Shown here one piece after another: positions 11,182 to 19,895 of a stretch of 64,000 bases of DNA. The stretch spans positions 1,209,199-1,273,198 of the forward strand of contig NZ_JAIWNB010000001.1 of the NCBI RefSeq assembly GCF_020215705.1, written 5' to 3'. The stretch is from Nonomuraea aurantiaca (GTDB lineage: Bacteria > Actinomycetota > Actinomycetes > Streptosporangiales > Streptosporangiaceae). The notes under the pieces are model-generated. The model worked only from the letters and a program-made list of their open reading frames with translations. It was not told the DNA's origin and searched no databases. The position numbers were made by a program, and so were the translations under genes. Within the stretch, counting starts at the first letter, position 1; each line of letters opens with the position of its first letter.

Positions 11182-12807
11182 TCAGCTGGTAGCCGCGCCG
11201 AACCGCTCGCGGAGTTCGACCTTTCGGATCTTGCCGGTCACGGTCCGCGGCATGGCCTCGACGACTTCGAGGCGTTCGGGCCAGAACCAGCTGTTCACGC
11301 CGGCGTCCTTCAGGTGCGTCCGCAGATCATCCAGCGTGGGCGGTTCGCCGGCCGGCGTCACGACGGCGCACACCAACTCGACCAGCTTCGGATCCGGGAT
11401 GCCGATGAGTGCGATGTCGCGGACGGCGGGGTGCCTGCCCAGCAGCGCCTCGATGTCGCTCACCGGCAGCTTGAGACACATGTTGGCGATGATGATGTCC
11501 TTGGTCCGGCCGGAGATGCGCACGCCGCCGTACCCGTCGTCGCGGGCCAGGTCGCCGGTGTCGAACCAGCCGTCCGGCGTGAGCGACTTGGCGTAGATCT
11601 CCTCGCGCCGGTAGTAGCCGAGGCACTGGGCCGCGCCGCGTACCTGCAACGCGCCGATCTCGCCGGCCGGGACCGGCTGGTTCTCCTCGTCGACGATGCG
11701 CGCCTGCATGCCCACCACGACGGTGCCGTCACTCTCGCCCGCCCGCTCCGGCGGGTCTTCGGGCCGGGTCATGGTGACGCCGCCGTTCTCGGTCATGCCC
11801 CATAGCGCGTACACCCGTACTCCGAGAATCTCGCTCACCTGCTCCACCAGGTGCGGCGGGACGGGCGCCGAGCCGGACACGAAGATCCGCAGAGTGGGGA
11901 TCTTCCGCGGGTTGGCCTTCTGCTCCTCGCTGATCTCCCGGGCGAAGGGCGGCGTGCCGTAATACATCGTGACGCCGTGCTCTGCCATGAGGTCGAGGTA
12001 GACGCCGGGGTTCCAGATGTCGGCCGTGACCGCGGTGCCGCCCAGCATCAACGCCTGCAGATACGTCATCACCAGGCCCACATAGTGCATGGAGGTCTGC
12101 GCCGTCATGATGACCAGGCTGTCGTCCAGGCCGTACGCGTCCCCGTAGCCGCGGATGGCGGCATGCAGGGTGTTCTGGCTGTGCAGCGCGCCTTTGGGCT
12201 CTCCGGTCGTCCCCGAGGTGAACAGGATGAGGAAGGGATCGTCCGGACCCAGCGCGCGCCCGGCCAGGTCCGCGGGGTCACCGGGTTCGGGGTCGAGGAG
12301 GTGCTCCTCGAATCCGATGGACCCGGCCGGGCCGTCGCCGCCGAGCACGACGACGTGCTCCAGGGCCGGGATCTCGCTCGCGAGCGTCATCGCGGTCTCG
12401 GCGGTCGGCAGGTCACCGAGGCGGTTCACGGTGATGAAGACGCGCGCCTCGGTCAGCCGGATCATGAAGTCGAGCTCGCGATGCCGGTAGATGGGGAACT
12501 GCGGTGCGATGCGGGCGCCGATCTTGATGCAGGCCAGCGTCAGGGGCAGCACCTCGCGGCGATTGGGTAACTGGACAGCGATGTAGTCTCCCGGCCGTAC
12601 GCCCAGCCGGATCAGGCCGTGGGCGATCCGGTCGGTCAGCCGGTCGAGCTCCGCGTAGCTGACGACGTCGGTATGGCCTTCGGCGACGCGCCGGCTGATA
12701 AGCGCAGGCTTGTCGGGAAATTCCGTCACATGATGCCGAAGGTCATCCAGGAAAGTCGTGCTTCGCCACCAACCGTTGCGCCGATATTCCTCATGTGTGT
12801 CCGTCAC
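11182..12807 (-). CDS. Acyl-CoA synthetase / AMP-dependent ligase (cyclohexanecarboxylate-CoA ligase-like)
   Basis: This 541-residue ANL-superfamily enzyme has the phosphate-binding motif TSGTTGEPKG (about 197-206), YALWGMTENGG, GWFDTGDLARDD (about 412) and the catalytic Lys of PRTVTGKIRK near 522. It should activate a carboxylic acid as acyl-AMP and pass it to CoA or a carrier thiol. The hinge region reads GRTKDIIIANMCLKLPVSD where most relatives have RGGENI or RGGEKIP, so the A8 loop is unusual. It forms a unit with the MFS exporter. Its promoter is probably in the 230-bp gap that separates it from the encapsulin operon, which holds a repeat element. It may supply the acyl building block of the pathway. 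Confidence 0.87.
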   Translation of the reverse strand: MTDTHEEYRRNGWWRSTTFLDDLRHHVTEFPDKPALISRRVAEGHTDVVSYAELDRLTDRIAHGLIRLGVRPGDYIAVQLPNRREVLPLTLACIKIGARIAPQFPIYRHRELDFMIRLTEARVFITVNRLGDLPTAETAMTLASEIPALEHVVVLGGDGPAGSIGFEEHLLDPEPGDPADLAGRALGPDDPFLILFTSGTTGEPKGALHSQNTLHAAIRGYGDAYGLDDSLVIMTAQTSMHYVGLVMTYLQALMLGGTAVTADIWNPGVYLDLMAEHGVTMYYGTPPFAREISEEQKANPRKIPTLRIFVSGSAPVPPHLVEQVSEILGVRVYALWGMTENGGVTMTRPEDPPERAGESDGTVVVGMQARIVDEENQPVPAGEIGALQVRGAAQCLGYYRREEIYAKSLTPDGWFDTGDLARDDGYGGVRISGRTKDIIIANMCLKLPVSDIEALLGRHPAVRDIALIGIPDPKLVELVCAVVTPAGEPPTLDDLRTHLKDAGVNSWFWPERLEVVEAMPRTVTGKIRKVELRERFGAATS

Positions 12808-12922
12808 GCTCGCCTGCCTTCCATCAGGCGCCCCGCGGACGCCTTCGTCTGCTGCTGATCTGCCCGAAATTCAAAGTACGGCATTTACCGCAATTCATCG
12901 CCTAAGGGTTTTATCCTCCGTT

Positions 12923-12960
12923 CCCCCGGAGGGGGCCACCCTTTTGCCCCCCGAAGGGGG
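12923..12960. terminator. Pair of small GC hairpins after the encapsulin operon
   Basis: CCCCC-GGA-GGGGG (12923-12935) and CCCCC-GAA-GGGGG (12948-12960) lie between the encapsulin stop and the ligase start. They may terminate the encapsulin transcript. The second hairpin is also part of the dispersed repeat element seen again near 39.5 kb. Confidence 0.5.
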
Positions 12961-13015
12961 TATCTCTCCAAAAGGACACCAGCCACCACGGACCGTCACA
13001 GGAACCAAGACGGTC
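12950..13015 (+). repeat. Dispersed intergenic element, copy A
   Basis: This copy runs from GAAGGGGG through a pyrimidine-rich spacer to ACGGACCGTCACAG and closes with AAGACGGTC, so that GACCGTC and GACGGTC can pair. Near-identical cores occur at 28838-28890 and, inverted, at 39482-39551. Confidence 0.65.
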
Positions 13016-13037
13016 GTATGGCGAAGGGGGACCATGG

Positions 13038-13886
13038 TCACGAGGCGGGGGTGACGAGGTAGAACAGGGCAGGGAGATGGACCGCGACCCCCTCGTACAC
13101 CTCCGCGCACACGGCCACCCCGGGCCGGGCGAACGTGCCCGGCGGCGGTTCGGCCACGCGGATCACCGAGTGGCGGGCGTCCAGGAGCCTGGCCGCCACC
13201 GAGATGTCGCCGACGAGGGCGGACCCCGGGCTGATCCACCGGTTGCGGCTGATCTTCATGCCGTTGCCCGCCGCCAGGTCGGCCAGCAGGCCGTTCCGGC
13301 CGACGAGCCGGTGGTAGTAGTCGTTCGGGTTGATGATCATCGCGTGCGGGGTGGCGCCCGACTGCTCGACCTCGTCGCAGGCCGTCAAGACTCCGGTGAC
13401 GTAGTCGGTGTCGTAGGGGAGCCGGGCGATCTCCGGGTGGTCGAGCAGGGCGTTGGTCAGGGCGAGGTTCTCGGCGGTGGCGAGCCGTACCAGTAAGCGG
13501 TAGTCGAGGAAGGTGGCCAGCGCGGCCGGGTCGTCGGCCAGCCCGTCGGGGATCTGCACCCACGCCCGGATCGGGTGCACCCCGGCCTCGCCCATGCCGA
13601 ACCTGAAGGCCGCCTCCCGGCGGACGTCGGAGCCGCGTACCGCCTTCTGCTCTTCGGCGGTGGGCCGGGACTCCGTCCAGAACCGGGCGACGTCGTCGGT
13701 GGGGCGGACCTTGAGCAGGTTCCGTACGGTCAGCCGTGGTCTGTCCTTGGTCGGCTCGTGTGCTTCGGTGATGGTGTAGTCGAAGGTCACCTCGGCGCGG
13801 CCGGGGTCGGCCGCGAACGCCCGCGCGAACGCCTCGCCCGGGGACTGCTTCACGGCGGTGGGAGCTGGGGCTGTGTCCGTTGACAT
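13038..13886 (-). CDS. HK97-fold shell protein, probable family 3 (biosynthetic-cluster) encapsulin
   Basis: The 282-residue protein has the length and layout of an encapsulin or HK97 capsid subunit. An N-terminal arm leads to a beta-rich E-loop-like segment (about 35-105, with VRGSDVRREAAFRFG). A long spine-like helix region follows (DYRLLVRLATAENLALTNAL). The C-terminal A-domain-like part has NPNDYYHRL, PGSALVGDISVAARL near 225 and VAEPPPGTFARPGVA, matching the ending of phage capsid folds (ALVGD... then a VxVAEP strand). No phage portal, terminase, protease or tail gene is nearby. Instead it is the last gene of a five-gene biosynthetic operon, 12 bp after the sulfotransferase, with a GAGAGG ribosome binding site. 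Family 3 encapsulins are known to sit in actinobacterial natural-product clusters and have few characterised cargos. The fold is inferred from motifs, not from a structure search. Confidence 0.78.
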   Translation of the reverse strand: MSTDTAPAPTAVKQSPGEAFARAFAADPGRAEVTFDYTITEAHEPTKDRPRLTVRNLLKVRPTDDVARFWTESRPTAEEQKAVRGSDVRREAAFRFGMGEAGVHPIRAWVQIPDGLADDPAALATFLDYRLLVRLATAENLALTNALLDHPEIARLPYDTDYVTGVLTACDEVEQSGATPHAMIINPNDYYHRLVGRNGLLADLAAGNGMKISRNRWISPGSALVGDISVAARLLDARHSVIRVAEPPPGTFARPGVAVCAEVYEGVAVHLPALFYLVTPAS

Positions 13887-13898
13887 GGGGCCTCTCGG

Positions 13899-14621
13899 TC
13901 AGAAGTCGTGCTGGATGAGCCGCTGGTAGAAGGGCAGGTGGTGGTCGTAGAAGGCCTTCAGGGCGGAGTTGTTGTCGACGGTGTCCGGGTAGGTGTTGCG
14001 GCGGTTCTCGAAGCCGGCGCTGCCGATCGCGTCGAGATGCCACCGGCGGGTGCGCTGCCACTCGGGCCGGTCTCCGGAGTCCCAGGTGAGCGCGCGGGCG
14101 AGGAAGGGCAGACCGGCGTACTCGCAGAAGGCCTCGGCCACCTTCGCCGGCTCCCCGACCAGCCGCTCCGTGCGGATGACGAGCGGACTGCGCCCGGTCG
14201 CCGACCGGACCAGCTCGAACAGCCGGTACAGACGCTCGTAGCCGATCTCCGCGCAGGTCACCGCCGGTTTGATCGCGTAGTGCGAGCTGATGGTCGGCTT
14301 GGGATCGCGGACGATGAAGGTGTGGACCATCCCGGCGAGCTCCTCGGGGTGGTCGAAGAGGTAGGCGTAGTCGTAGTCGACGACCTCCTTGACGAACACC
14401 GGCCGCACGCCGGCCAGCTCCCTGAGGCGGATGAGCAGCTCCTTCTCCGACCGCGCCATCGCCCGGCCGCCGTCCGGTGACGGGACCGGCACCGCGCCCT
14501 CCTCGGTCAGGGCGAGGAACGGCTCGTGCAGGACGGTCACGTCGCCGCGCTCGATCATCATGCGCAGGAACGCCGTCGAGGCCGAGCGGGAGTGCGCCCA
14601 CATGACGATCAGCGGGTTCAC
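13899..14621 (-). CDS. Sulfotransferase-like P-loop protein
   Basis: The 240-residue protein begins MNPLIVMWAHSRSASTAFL. The SRSASTAFL at residues 11-19 is the 5'-phosphosulfate (PAPS) loop of the sulfotransferase fold, and FIVRDPKPTISSHY is the usual 3'-phosphate block with Arg and Ser. These enzymes move a sulfuryl group from PAPS to a hydroxyl or amine. The GTG start overlaps the preceding stop as GTGA (14618-14621), and the encapsulin gene follows 12 bp later, so it belongs to the operon. Sulfotransferases are recurrent in family 3 encapsulin clusters, which supports both assignments. Some P-loop proteins of this group have other reactions, so sulfation is likely but unproven. Confidence 0.82.
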   Translation of the reverse strand: MNPLIVMWAHSRSASTAFLRMMIERGDVTVLHEPFLALTEEGAVPVPSPDGGRAMARSEKELLIRLRELAGVRPVFVKEVVDYDYAYLFDHPEELAGMVHTFIVRDPKPTISSHYAIKPAVTCAEIGYERLYRLFELVRSATGRSPLVIRTERLVGEPAKVAEAFCEYAGLPFLARALTWDSGDRPEWQRTRRWHLDAIGSAGFENRRNTYPDTVDNNSALKAFYDHHLPFYQRLIQHDF

Positions 14622-15601
14622 CCGGACCACCAGGCCGGGACGCGGTCCCAGCGGTGCCGGCGGAGCTCCTGGAGCAGCGCGTCGTCGAGCGGCCGGCCGT
14701 CGCTGACGGAGAGATTCGCCCGTACGTGCTCGGGTCTGCGCATGCCCGGGATCACCGTGCTGACCGCCGGGTGGTTGAGGATGAACCGCAGGGCGAGCTC
14801 GGGGAGCGAGGTGCCCTCCGGGAGGGCCGCCTTGAGGCGCTCGGCCCGTTCGACGCTCGGTAGGAGATTCTCCGCGCAGAAGTAAGTGCTGCGCCAGTCC
14901 TCCTCCGGCCAGCTGCTGTCGGCGCTCAACGTGCCGGTGAGGGTGCCCTCGTCGAACGGTACGCGGGCGATGATCCCGATGCCGTCGCGCAGCGCGCGCT
15001 CGAACAGTTCGTCCTCGGGCGCCTGGTCGAAGATGTTGTAGATCACCTGGATGACGTCGATGAGCCCGGTGTCGAGCGCGGCGAAGCAGTTGGCCGGTTC
15101 CCACCGGTTGACGCTGATGCCGACCGCGTCGATGACCCCCTCGCGCTTGAGGTCGGTGATCGCCTCCTGCCAGCGTTCGTCGGCCGCCCACCGGTCCTCC
15201 CAGGTGTGGAACTGCATCAGGTCGATGCGCGGCACCCCGAGATTCTCCAGGCTGCGATGGGTGTACTCCTTGATGTGGTCCGCGGGGTAGGCGTCGTCGA
15301 GGGTGTCGTCCGGTCCGGGCGGCCATTCGCGGTTCTTCGGGGGGATCTTCGTGGCGACGTACAGTTTCCGGTCGGGATGGCGGCGCAGCAGCGCGCCGAG
15401 CATCTGCTCGCTGACGCCCCGGCCGTACACCCAGGCCGTGTCGAAGAAGTCGCAGCCCAGCGCCACGGCCTCGTCGAGGCAGCGCGGGGCGACGTCGTAA
15501 TCCCAGCCGGTGAAGTTGCCGGGGCCGCCGCCGATGCCCCACATGCCGTAACCGACCTCGCTGACCTCCCAGCCGAGGTTCCCCATCTTGCGGTGTCGCA
15601 T
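14618..15601 (-). CDS. Aldo/keto reductase
   Basis: This 327-residue TIM-barrel reductase has the catalytic set visible: Asp54 and Tyr59 in DTAWVYGRG, Lys85 in VATKIPPKN and His132 in LMQFHTWED. The NADPH end is represented by STVIPGMRRPEHVRANL. It would reduce an aldehyde or ketone to an alcohol. ATG 15601 begins MRHRKMGNLGWEVSEVGYG, the typical AKR start, 2 bp from the stop of the A-T-reductase gene. An aldehyde released by that reductase is the obvious substrate, giving an alcohol that the next gene's sulfotransferase could modify. The order of reactions is inferred. Confidence 0.9.
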   Translation of the reverse strand: MRHRKMGNLGWEVSEVGYGMWGIGGGPGNFTGWDYDVAPRCLDEAVALGCDFFDTAWVYGRGVSEQMLGALLRRHPDRKLYVATKIPPKNREWPPGPDDTLDDAYPADHIKEYTHRSLENLGVPRIDLMQFHTWEDRWAADERWQEAITDLKREGVIDAVGISVNRWEPANCFAALDTGLIDVIQVIYNIFDQAPEDELFERALRDGIGIIARVPFDEGTLTGTLSADSSWPEEDWRSTYFCAENLLPSVERAERLKAALPEGTSLPELALRFILNHPAVSTVIPGMRRPEHVRANLSVSDGRPLDDALLQELRRHRWDRVPAWWSG

Positions 15602-15603
15602 CC

Positions 15604-18600
15604 CTAGCCTCTCTGTCGCGTGGTGATCAGCGGGCGTCCCTTCACCGCGCGGCCGTCCCCGCTTCCGCTCGCCAGCCGGGCGTGGTATGCGGTGATCGAG
15701 CCGTCCAGGCTGCCGTCGTCGAGCTGCCAGCGCTGCTCCAGCCGGCGGCATTCGTCCTTGCGGAACAGCGCGGGGTTGTCGGTCAGCAGGCCGGCGAAGG
15801 CCCGCTTCAGCCCCTCCTCGCCCATGCCCTCCGGAGTGGGCAGGAGGGAGGCGAGCGCGGCCAGCTCGCGGTCGGCGCTCGCCCGGGCCGCCTCGCGGAC
15901 CAGCGTGACGAAGTCGCCGCACGGGATCGGCGCGATGGCCGCGCCGGCGCGCAGCAGGACGTCGTCGAAGCTAACGCTCTCGGCGCGGAAGACGTGCAGG
16001 GTACGGCCCCAGGCGCCGTCGTCGCACACCGCCGCCGCCACGCGGGCCGCCACATAGTCGACCGGGGTGTAGTCGGAGCGCGTGGCGACCTCGGGCCGGA
16101 CGCCCAGCCGCAGGAAGGCCGACAGCAGCAGATGGGTGAGAGCCACCGGATTCGGGTATCCGTTGTCGGCGCTCGGCATCACCTCGCCGAGCCGCAGAAC
16201 GGTGACCAGCGCGCCCCGGCGCCGGGCCTCGGCGAGGTAGCGTTCGGCGATCCACTTGGACCGGCTGTACCCGCCGGCGGGCGTCCTGGCGAGGGACGGT
16301 TCGTAGTCCTCCGGCAGGCGGTCGGGGTGCCGGAGCGCCTCGTCCTGGAGCGCCGCGAGCGTCGAGACATAGTGCACCGGCACCGGCCGGTAGGCCATCG
16401 CGAGCCGGACCAGCTCGATGGTGCCGCGCACGTTCACCTGGCGGTGGGCGCGATAGTCGAACAGGAAGTTGACCAGTGCGCCGTTGTGGAGCACCAGGTC
16501 ACACGTGCGTGCCAGGTGCTCCCAGGTCCGGGCGGTCAGCCCGAGGCCTGGTAACGCCAGGTCGCCCGCGTACCCTTCGAGCCGGTCGGCGAACCGCGGC
16601 TCCCACAGGCCCCGTTCGAGGAGCGCCTCGACGACCCGCGCGGTCGCGCCGGTGTCGTCGGCGGCCCGCGCGAGGCAGCGAACCCGCAGGTCGGTACGGG
16701 CCAGCAGCTCATGGACCAGGCGGCTGCCGACGAAGCCGGTCGCCCCGGTGACCAGCACGCTCCGCAGCCTGCCCGACCGGTCGGCGGGCCGGATGGGCTC
16801 GCCCTCCGGCACCGTCGAGTCGTGGGCCATGAGCACGGACTCGTCCTCGATGGCCACGCCGTCGCGCCGCCGGGTCTCGATCAGGGGCGTCAGCTCGTTC
16901 GCGGTCGGGTGGTCGTACAGATCCTTGACGTCGACCCGCACACCGCACTCCGCGGTGATCATGTGCACGACGGACAGGGCCTGGATGGAGTCGCCGCCCG
17001 CCTCCGCGAAGTGCGCGTCGCCCGTCAGGCCGGGCCGGCCGAGCGCCGAGCGCAGCGCCCGCAGGACCTGGTCGGCCAGGTTCGTGGTCGGCGCGCTCTC
17101 GGCCAGCCGGGCGGTGTCCTCGGCCAGCCTGCCGTCGAGGACCGCCTGGAGCCGCCCCCGGTCGACCTTGCCGTTGTCGTTCAGCGGCATCTCCGGCAGC
17201 AGGAAGAAGTAGCGGGGCATGCTGGTCCTGGGCAGGGTGCGGCGCAGGTGCTCGCTGAGCGCGGCCTCGGTGAGGCCGGTGCCGGAGGCGAACAACGCCA
17301 GCGCCTTCGTCCCCCGCTGCTCGGCCACCAGGACCTCCGCCTGCCGGACCCCGGGGCACCTCTCGGCCGCCACCTCGATCTCGCCCAGCTCGATCCGCAC
17401 ACCGCGGATCTTGACCTGGAAGTCCTTGCGTCCGGAGAAGAACAGCCGGCCCTCGTGGTCCAGATGACCGAGATCGCCGGTGAGGTAGAGCCGGGGGCCA
17501 GGGATGATCTCCGGGAACGGGTTGGGGACGAACGCCTTGGCGGTCGCGGCCGGGTCGCCCAAATACCCTTCGCCGAGGCACTCCCCGCCGATGGCCAGCT
17601 CGCCGGTGGTGCCGGGCGGCAGCGGGCGCAGGTCGTCGTCGACCACCACGGCATAGCAGTTGTCGATCGGGCGGCCCAGCGGAATCGTGTCCCCGTCGGC
17701 CGCGGACACGGGATGGAAGACCATCCCGATGGACGCCTCCGTCGGGCCGTAGCCGTTGGTCACCCGCAGGCCCGGGAGCAGCGCCATCAGCCGGTGCACC
17801 GCGCGGGGGTTGACCGCCTCGCTCCCGACGACGAGCCGCCGCAGCGACGACAGCTTCCGAAGCGTCTGCTCGTCGCTGTCCACGATGGCCACCAGCGCGT
17901 TGAAGACGCTGGAGACGAAGTCCGCGGTCGTGATGCCGTACTCGGCGATCAGGTCGATGGTGTGCTGCAGGTTGAGGAACTCTTCCTGTACGGGCAGTAC
18001 GGTGTGTCCGCCCGTGGTCAGCGGCCAGAACAGCTGCCAGAGCGAGGAGTCGGAGGTGTGCCTGCTGTTCTGCAGGACGACGTCCGTGCCCGTCGCGGCG
18101 AAGTAGCGCGTCATGAAGCGAAACCGGTTGGTCAGCCCCGCGTGCCGGTTCATCGCGCACTTCGGAGTGCCCGTGGTGCCCGAGGTGAAATAGCCGTAGA
18201 TCAGGTCATCGGGACCCACCGGTACCGCCGGCCGCCGGGACGACGGGACGATCCGGTCGACCTCCACGGTGACCGCGCGATGCCGTAACTCCTGCGGCAG
18301 CGCATCGGCGGTGGCGCACAGGATCGGCCCGGCCGGCAGCACCCCGAAAGTGCCGCGGAGCCGATCCTCCGGCCACGACGGGTCGAGCGGGACGAAGGCC
18401 GCGCCCAGCTTCATCAGCGCCAGATACGTGACCGGTAGTTCCAGAGAGTTGACCAGCAGGACCGCGACCACGTCGCCCTTGCCCACACCGTGCCCGGTCA
18501 GCGTGACCGCCAGGCCGTTCACCAGCTCGTCCAGCCGCCGATAGGTGAGCATCCGGCCCTCGAACGACACCGCCGGGCGCTCGGGATGGCGGTCGGTCTG

Positions 18601-18747
18601 CTCCTCTATAAGCGCTGAGATCGGGCGGAACGCCCCGAAGTCGACCGTTCGGCCGGCGAAGCTCTGGGATTCGATCGATGGTTCGGAAGGAGCTGGTCCC
18701 TGCCCCTGGGACCCTTCCTGGTCGTTGCCGGTGGGCTGTCCGGTCAT
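15604..18747 (-). CDS. NRPS-like adenylation-thiolation-reductase protein (carboxylic acid reductase type)
   Basis: The 1047-residue protein has three domains. A Gln/Gly/Pro/Ser-rich leader of about 40 residues precedes the adenylation domain (TSGTTGTPK near 190, NGYGPTEAS, YLTGDLGHLD, NDNGKVDRG). The carrier-domain Ser is in AGGDSIQAL near 584. The thioester reductase starts with VTGATGFVGSRLV near 664 and has catalytic YSRSK near 827. It should load one acid, probably an amino acid since Asp of HTSDSSLWQ corresponds to the Asp235 that binds the alpha-amine, and release it as aldehyde or alcohol using NADPH. There is no condensation domain. ATG 18747 overlaps the FAD enzyme stop as ATGA and has GGAGAG 6 bp upstream; GTG 18753 is too close to that site. 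Confidence 0.9.
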   Translation of the reverse strand: MTGQPTGNDQEGSQGQGPAPSEPSIESQSFAGRTVDFGAFRPISALIEEQTDRHPERPAVSFEGRMLTYRRLDELVNGLAVTLTGHGVGKGDVVAVLLVNSLELPVTYLALMKLGAAFVPLDPSWPEDRLRGTFGVLPAGPILCATADALPQELRHRAVTVEVDRIVPSSRRPAVPVGPDDLIYGYFTSGTTGTPKCAMNRHAGLTNRFRFMTRYFAATGTDVVLQNSRHTSDSSLWQLFWPLTTGGHTVLPVQEEFLNLQHTIDLIAEYGITTADFVSSVFNALVAIVDSDEQTLRKLSSLRRLVVGSEAVNPRAVHRLMALLPGLRVTNGYGPTEASIGMVFHPVSAADGDTIPLGRPIDNCYAVVVDDDLRPLPPGTTGELAIGGECLGEGYLGDPAATAKAFVPNPFPEIIPGPRLYLTGDLGHLDHEGRLFFSGRKDFQVKIRGVRIELGEIEVAAERCPGVRQAEVLVAEQRGTKALALFASGTGLTEAALSEHLRRTLPRTSMPRYFFLLPEMPLNDNGKVDRGRLQAVLDGRLAEDTARLAESAPTTNLADQVLRALRSALGRPGLTGDAHFAEAGGDSIQALSVVHMITAECGVRVDVKDLYDHPTANELTPLIETRRRDGVAIEDESVLMAHDSTVPEGEPIRPADRSGRLRSVLVTGATGFVGSRLVHELLARTDLRVRCLARAADDTGATARVVEALLERGLWEPRFADRLEGYAGDLALPGLGLTARTWEHLARTCDLVLHNGALVNFLFDYRAHRQVNVRGTIELVRLAMAYRPVPVHYVSTLAALQDEALRHPDRLPEDYEPSLARTPAGGYSRSKWIAERYLAEARRRGALVTVLRLGEVMPSADNGYPNPVALTHLLLSAFLRLGVRPEVATRSDYTPVDYVAARVAAAVCDDGAWGRTLHVFRAESVSFDDVLLRAGAAIAPIPCGDFVTLVREAARASADRELAALASLLPTPEGMGEEGLKRAFAGLLTDNPALFRKDECRRLEQRWQLDDGSLDGSITAYHARLASGSGDGRAVKGRPLITTRQRG

Positions 18748-19895
18748 TTCCACCTCTCCGTTAGGAATGCCGCCCTACTCATAGGCGTTCCAGGCCGTTC
18801 CAGGTGAGTGCGTTCCGGTGAGAGGTGGTCGTACGCGACGTCCAGCGGGGTGCGCGTCGCTGCGGCGGCGGCGATCCGGCCGACGGCGGGTGCGGTCTGC
18901 ACGCCGTACCCGCCGAGCGCGGCCAGCCAGACGAAGCCCGGTGCGTCAGGGGCCTCGCCGACCACGGGCGTGTCGTCCGCCACTGCGCTGCGCAGGCCGG
19001 CCCACGCGTGCCGGACGCTGCGGATCACCAGCGTGGTGGCCCGCTGTAATCGCTCCACGCCGATCGCGATGTCGAGGTCGTCGGGACGGGCGTCGCCGGG
19101 CGGCATCGGGGTCGCGTCGGCCGGCGAGACGAGCAGGCGTCCCGACTCGGGCTTGAAGTAGAAGGTGTCCGCCACGTCGGTGACCATCGGCCAGCCGCCC
19201 GCGCCGCTTTGGGGCAGGTCGGTGAGGAAGGCGGTGCGCCGTAGCGGCCGCAGGCCGATGGGCCGGACGCCGGCGAGCCCGGCCACCTCGTCGGCCCACG
19301 CGCCGGCGGCGTTGACCACGATCGGCGCGGTGAACTCGCCCGCGTCGGTCTCCGCCCGCCAGAGCCCATCTCGCCGGGACAGGCTCCGCACCCGGGCCGA
19401 CGTGATCACCTGGCCGCCGCGCGTCCGAATGCCGCCGAGAAAGCCCTGGTGGAGCGCGGCCACGTCGATGTCCATCGCCCCGGGTTTCAGCATGGCGCGG
19501 CTGTACCAGCCGGACCGCACGATCGGGCAGAGCCGGTGTGCCTCATCGTGGTCGATCTCACGGACCGGAGTCGGGGCCTCCAGCCCGTCGGCCAGCATCT
19601 CGGCGAACCGCTTCTCCGCGCCCACGGGACACAGCGTCAGCACGCCGCGCGGGGTGAGCAGCGGACCGTCCGCGAAGCCGGGCGGTGGTGCGGTGAGGAA
19701 CGGCCGGCTCGCCGTGGTGAGCGCTCGTACGGCCGGGTTGCCGAAGTACTCCGAGAAGAGCGCGGCGGACCGTCCGGTCGCGTGGTAGCCGGGAGCGTGC
19801 TCCATCTCCAGCAGCGTCACGGTACCGGACTCGGCGAGGAAGTACCCCGCGCTCGCGCCGGCCACCCCGCCGCCCACGATGAGAAAATTTCTCAC
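18744..19895 (-). CDS. FAD-dependent amine/amino acid oxidoreductase (DAO family)
   Basis: The 383-residue protein starts MRNFLIVGGGVAGASAGYFL; VGGGVAGAS is the dinucleotide-binding GxGxxG. RSAALFSEYFGN, VVNAAGAWADEVAG and the C-terminal GGYGVQTAPAVGR are the standard D-amino-acid oxidase/sarcosine oxidase/glycine oxidase blocks. It should oxidise an amine or amino acid to an imine. It is the first gene of the five-gene operon, overlapping the A-T-reductase by 4 bp. The C-terminal 25 residues (after DHLSPERTH) extend past the conserved core and could be a linker or a targeting tail for the shell. Whether the imine chemistry comes before or after carrier loading cannot be told. Confidence 0.87.
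   Translation of the reverse strand: MRNFLIVGGGVAGASAGYFLAESGTVTLLEMEHAPGYHATGRSAALFSEYFGNPAVRALTTASRPFLTAPPPGFADGPLLTPRGVLTLCPVGAEKRFAEMLADGLEAPTPVREIDHDEAHRLCPIVRSGWYSRAMLKPGAMDIDVAALHQGFLGGIRTRGGQVITSARVRSLSRRDGLWRAETDAGEFTAPIVVNAAGAWADEVAGLAGVRPIGLRPLRRTAFLTDLPQSGAGGWPMVTDVADTFYFKPESGRLLVSPADATPMPPGDARPDDLDIAIGVERLQRATTLVIRSVRHAWAGLRSAVADDTPVVGEAPDAPGFVWLAALGGYGVQTAPAVGRIAAAAATRTPLDVAYDHLSPERTHLERPGTPMSRAAFLTERWK

Noticed and set aside
13038..13886. Reading the HK97-like protein as part of a prophage
   Set aside because: No integrase, portal, terminase, protease, tail or lysis gene is nearby, and it is embedded in a metabolic operon with 12-bp spacing.
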